Origin: Novosphingobium sp. SG751A
Lineage (GTDB): Bacteria > Pseudomonadota > Alphaproteobacteria > Sphingomonadales > Sphingomonadaceae
Reading direction: 5' to 3'
Length of the DNA stretch: 64,000 nucleotides
Assembly: GCF_013149295.1 (NCBI RefSeq)
Contig: NZ_JABGCB010000015.1
Span: 62,001 to 126,000 of the forward strand
Shown one piece after another: positions 61,013 through 64,000 of the stretch. The notes beneath the pieces are model-generated. The model did no database searches and was not told the origin of the DNA. It saw only the letters and a list, made by a program, of their open reading frames with translations. The position numbers were made by a program, and so were the translations under genes. Within the stretch, counting starts at the first letter, position 1; every line of letters starts with the position of its first letter.

Positions 61013-62519
61013 TGTATAACACCGCCACCGCCTTTCTCGAAGCCCTTGTCGAGCAAGCCATCACCCACGCTTTCGTCAATCTGGGCAGCGACCATCCCGG
61101 ACTGGTCGAGGCAATCGCAGAAGCGCGAGCCAACGGGCGCCCGGTGCCCACCATGATCACCTGCCCCAACGAGATGGTGGCGCTGACCATCGCCCATGGC
61201 CACACCCAGATCAGAGGCCAGCCGCAGGCGGTGATCATCCACGTTGAATGCGGCACACAGGCGCTGGCGTGCGCGGTGCACAATGCCGCCATGGCGCGCT
61301 TCCCGTGCTGATCTTCGCAGGCTCCTCGCCTTTTACGCAGCAAGGCGAGATGTTGGGCAGCCGCAATGAATTCATCCAGCGGATTCAGTACGTGCATGAC
61401 CAGCGAGGACTGGTGCGCGGCTATATGCGCTATGACAATGAAATCCGCACCGGCGCCAACGTGAAGCAAGTGGTGCACCGCGCCATACAATTCGCCAAGT
61501 CGGACCCCAAGGGCCCGGTCTATCTGATGGCCCCGCGCGAAGTGCTCGAAGCGCCTTGCGAGCCGGTGACGCCGCCCGCGCTTGCAGCGCAGGATGCACG
61601 TTTTCTGGCCGAACGACTGGCTGCGGCCAAGCGACCGCTGATCGTCACCTCCTATTTGGGGCGCAACACGGCGGCGGTCGCGGCCCTGGAAGTGCTTTGT
61701 ACGCAAGCGGGCGTGGGCGTGGTGGAATCGGTGCCCAGCTACGTCGACCTGCCGCATGACAGCCCGTTTTATCTTGGCAATTACTGGAACAATCCTGAGC
61801 AAAACGCAGACCTTGCCGCCGCCGATCTGGTGCTGGTGGTGGACAGCGATGTGCCGTGGATACCGATCAAGAGCAAGCCGTCAGACAGCGCAGAGATCTA
61901 TGACATCGCCATCGACCCGCTGAAGGAGCAGATGCCATTGTGGTATATCGAGCCGCATCGCAGTTTTCGTGCCGATGCCGCTCAGGCCTTGCAGGCGATT
62001 GGTGAGGCGCTGGCCGCGCTGGCGCCCGATGCCGATGCGCTGGCGGAAAAGACTGGTCACTACGCCGCACGCGGCGCCGCACGCCGCGCCCGCGTGGCGC
62101 AGGAAGAAACGCAGGGCGCGGGTTTGACCACTGCCTGCCCGATTGCGGCTTTGCGCGGCCAGTTTGATGATCAGACCATCGTGATGGACGAGGGGATCAC
62201 CAACTATCGGCCGGTGTTCGACCATCTGGCCCCCGCCCACGCCGGCAGCATGTTTGCCAGCGGCGGCGGTTCGCTGGGCTGGAACGCGCCGCGCCATTCC
62301 GCTTTGGCCGTTCATCCCGACGGCTATGCCAGCAAGGCCAATGACCTTGACCTCAGCTTTTCGCCAGCGCCCGATTATGGCGCGATCGCGGCGGCGTCAG
62401 GCGGCGCGGCGACCTTTGTGGTTGACCACGACAGCGATCTTGATGCGGTGTTGAGCCAAGCTTTCGCCGTGTTGACGAATGAGCATCGAACCGTGGTTGT
62501 TGAGGCGAGGTTGGGTTAA
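61012..62519 (+). pseudogene. Thiamine-diphosphate enzyme (acetolactate-synthase-like), broken twice
   Basis: Starts MYNTATAFLEALVEQAITHA with the catalytic Glu in ITCPNEMVALTIAHGH, but stops at TGA 61309-61311. The same homology resumes one base shifted (PVLIFAGSSPFTQQGEMLGS), consistent with loss of one G in CCGGTGCTG. A second defect lies near 62280: GGGSLGW joins directly to NAPRHSALAVHPDGYA, so the roughly 50-residue segment that should hold the ThDP-Mg motif (GDG...NN) is absent. Both N- and C-terminal parts otherwise follow the family. The start overlaps the panE stop; the end overlaps the MFS start (TAATG). Confidence 0.85.
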
Positions 62520-63847
62520 TGGCGTTTGCAGAGGAACCATCGGCTGTTGCCACTTTGATCGATGAGCGCTCTTGGGGCCTGCGGCAAAAGCTGCTGCTGG
62601 CGCTGGTGTCGCTGGCCATCCTGCTGGATGGGTTTGATAACCAATCGCTTGGCTTTGCCTTGCCTGTGCTGATGAAGGACTGGGGGGTCGCCAAGGCGGC
62701 GCTGGGCGGGGCGCTGGCGGCCGCGCAGTTCGGTATGCTGATCGGTGCGATCAGCGGCGGCATGGTGGGCGACAGGTTCGGCCGCAAGCTGGCTCTGGTC
62801 GCCAGCGTCGTGCTGTTTGGTGTCGGCACCTTGCTGATCGGGTTTGTCCATACGCCGATGCAACTGGCAGGCTTGCGCTTTGCTGCGGGTCTTGGGCTGG
62901 GGGCGGCTTTCCCCAATGTGGCGGCCTTGGCGGCGGAATTCACGCCTACGCGCTATCGCAGCCTTGCGGTCATTCTCTCGATCGTCTGCGTGCCGTTGGG
63001 CGGCGTGGTGGGCGGCATGGCGGCCGCGGCGGTATTGCCCGTGATGGGCTGGCAGGCCTTGTTTGTGCTGGCGGGGGGCTGCACGCTGGCGCTGGCGGTA
63101 GTCTTGGCGCTGATCTTGCCGGAATCGCTGACCTTTTTGATCGCGCGCGGAGCAGATTCGGTTCAGATCGCGCGCAGCCTGCGCCGTATGGGGCTGGATG
63201 ATGGAGCCAGCTTGCTCCCGCCTTCCACCGGTACGGGAGAGGAGCGCTCAATGCCGCTCTCCACCGTCTTGGCGCCCGGATGGCGGGCAGACAGCCTTCT
63301 GCTGTGGACCGCTTTCTTCTTCTCACTGATCTCGGTTTATGCGGCGTTCAACTGGCTGCCCACACTGCTGGCCGAAAACGGGCTCGACGTGGCTCAGGCC
63401 GCGCAGGGGTTGGCGGCCTTCAATATGGGCGGCGTTATCACGGCGCTGGTTTGTGGCGCCCTGATGGGACGCTATGGCTCGCTTCGAGTGATGGGGGGGA
63501 TGGCGCTGTTGGCGGTGGGCGTGGCGGCCTTGCTGGCGATGCTGGCGCATACAGCGCTGCCGCCGGCGGGCCTTTTTGCCCTGATTGCGTTGGAAGGCGG
63601 CTGTGTGAATGGGGTGCAAACCAGCCTCTATGCACTGGCGGCAAACGTCTATCCTGCCGCCTTGCGCGCGCGCGGCGTGGGGCTGGCCACCGGCATCGGG
63701 CGGCTGGGCGCCATGGCCAGCGCGCTGCTGGGCGCGATGGTGATAGGCCGGTTGGGCCTGCCCGGTTTTCATGGAGCGATTGGCGTTGGGATGGCGGTGG
63801 TGGTGCTCTGCCTGAGCCTGTTGACAAGGCATGTGCCCCGCCGCTGA
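62519..63847 (+). CDS. MFS transporter, aromatic-acid:H+ symporter type
   Basis: 442 aa with 12 predicted helices. The AAHS-type signature is visible: LLALVSLAILLDGFDNQSLG (DGFD in helix 1), GMVGDRFGRKLAL between helices 2 and 3, and RARGVGLATGIGRLGAMASA in helix 10-11. Likely imports an aromatic or other carboxylate. The ATG overlaps the stop codon of the broken ThDP-enzyme gene, so it belonged to the same operon as that gene and panE. Confidence 0.9.
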   Translation: MAFAEEPSAVATLIDERSWGLRQKLLLALVSLAILLDGFDNQSLGFALPVLMKDWGVAKAALGGALAAAQFGMLIGAISGGMVGDRFGRKLALVASVVLFGVGTLLIGFVHTPMQLAGLRFAAGLGLGAAFPNVAALAAEFTPTRYRSLAVILSIVCVPLGGVVGGMAAAAVLPVMGWQALFVLAGGCTLALAVVLALILPESLTFLIARGADSVQIARSLRRMGLDDGASLLPPSTGTGEERSMPLSTVLAPGWRADSLLLWTAFFFSLISVYAAFNWLPTLLAENGLDVAQAAQGLAAFNMGGVITALVCGALMGRYGSLRVMGGMALLAVGVAALLAMLAHTALPPAGLFALIALEGGCVNGVQTSLYALAANVYPAALRARGVGLATGIGRLGAMASALLGAMVIGRLGLPGFHGAIGVGMAVVVLCLSLLTRHVPRR

Positions 63848-63870
63848 TTGTTCGCCCTTTGCTTTCAACT

Positions 63871-63886
63871 GGTTGCCTGAGCAACC
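63871..63886 (+). terminator. Possible terminator hairpin after MFS gene
   Basis: GGTTGC-ctga-GCAACC is a 6-bp stem with a 4-nt loop, 24 nt after the MFS stop codon, followed by a short T-run (cttttc, 63895-63900). The stem is short, so the call is weak. Confidence 0.35.
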
Positions 63887-63924
63887 GATCCGGGCTTTTC
63901 GCTGATCTGGAACCCTTGATGCCC

Positions 63925-64000
63925 CTATGCCGCCGTTATCAGGTTGATCACATGCTTGGCGCTGGCCGGGGGCAAGGGGCGGTCCATGGCCGCTAAGAAG
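63925..64000 (-). CDS. Possible C-terminal end of a minus-strand gene (edge)
   Basis: The minus strand is open from the right edge to a TAG at 63927-63925, reading ...MDRPLPPASAKHVINLITAA. It is convergent with the MFS gene, and the hairpin at 63871-63886 lies between them. Only 24 codons are visible, so neither reality nor identity can be judged. Confidence 0.3.
   Translation of the reverse strand, partial: FLAAMDRPLPPASAKHVINLITAA

Overview
The window looks like part of a large secondary replicon (megaplasmid or chromid) of a sphingomonad alphaproteobacterium, probably near Novosphingobium. The reasons are high-GC DNA, a parA-parB-repA(RPA) replication module with an iteron origin, many TonB/outer-membrane functions, and alphaproteobacterial-style 5-aminolevulinate synthase and respiratory genes. 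The genus is an inference from family resemblance, not from a marker gene. No rRNA, tRNA or CRISPR array was seen.

Layout. 0-14.4 kb: the 3' end of a giant cysteine-free repeat adhesin (open through the left edge), followed on the same strand by a complete type I secretion system (TolC-like, ABC exporter, HlyD-like). 14.4-17.7 kb: D-alanine catabolism (Lrp/AsnC regulator divergent from alr-dadA-ridA, with overlapping stop/start codons). 17.8-29 kb: assorted metabolic and transport genes: periplasmic DsrE-like protein whose start codon lies in a perfect hairpin, AI-2E transporter, GlcG/HbpS-like protein, sorbosone-dehydrogenase-like/cytochrome c fusion coupled to a FlK-like thioesterase, EamA exporter divergent from an XRE-cupin regulator, and a PD40-amidohydrolase with its TonB receptor.

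29.7-34.7 kb: the replication and maintenance core. parA and parB overlap by ATGA. A palindrome-bearing spacer leads to repA, followed by an origin with four iterons exactly 22 bp apart and DnaA boxes, then a ParD/ParE toxin-antitoxin pair. 34.7-39.3 kb: nitrilase with divergent LysR regulator, and a MocR regulator / small protein / HisC-like aminotransferase operon.

39.4-46.1 kb: hemA (ALA synthase), cyoABCD (quinol oxidase) and ccoG. 46.1-55.4 kb: a complete Nit1C cluster (nitB-nitH, the cluster linked to cyanide/nitrile nitrogen assimilation), extended by a beta-barrel protein and an LnmK-like protein, and faced by a divergent MocR regulator with clear repeat elements between. The nearby oxidase and haem-synthesis genes make a cyanide-metabolism island plausible, but that link is inference.

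55.5-59.4 kb: an insertion-sequence graveyard (IS630, IS66 twice head-to-head, IS110, IS3), every one broken, mostly by nonsense changes of the C-to-T / G-to-A type. 60.1-63.8 kb: panE-like reductase, a doubly broken ThDP-enzyme gene and an MFS transporter in one translationally coupled array.
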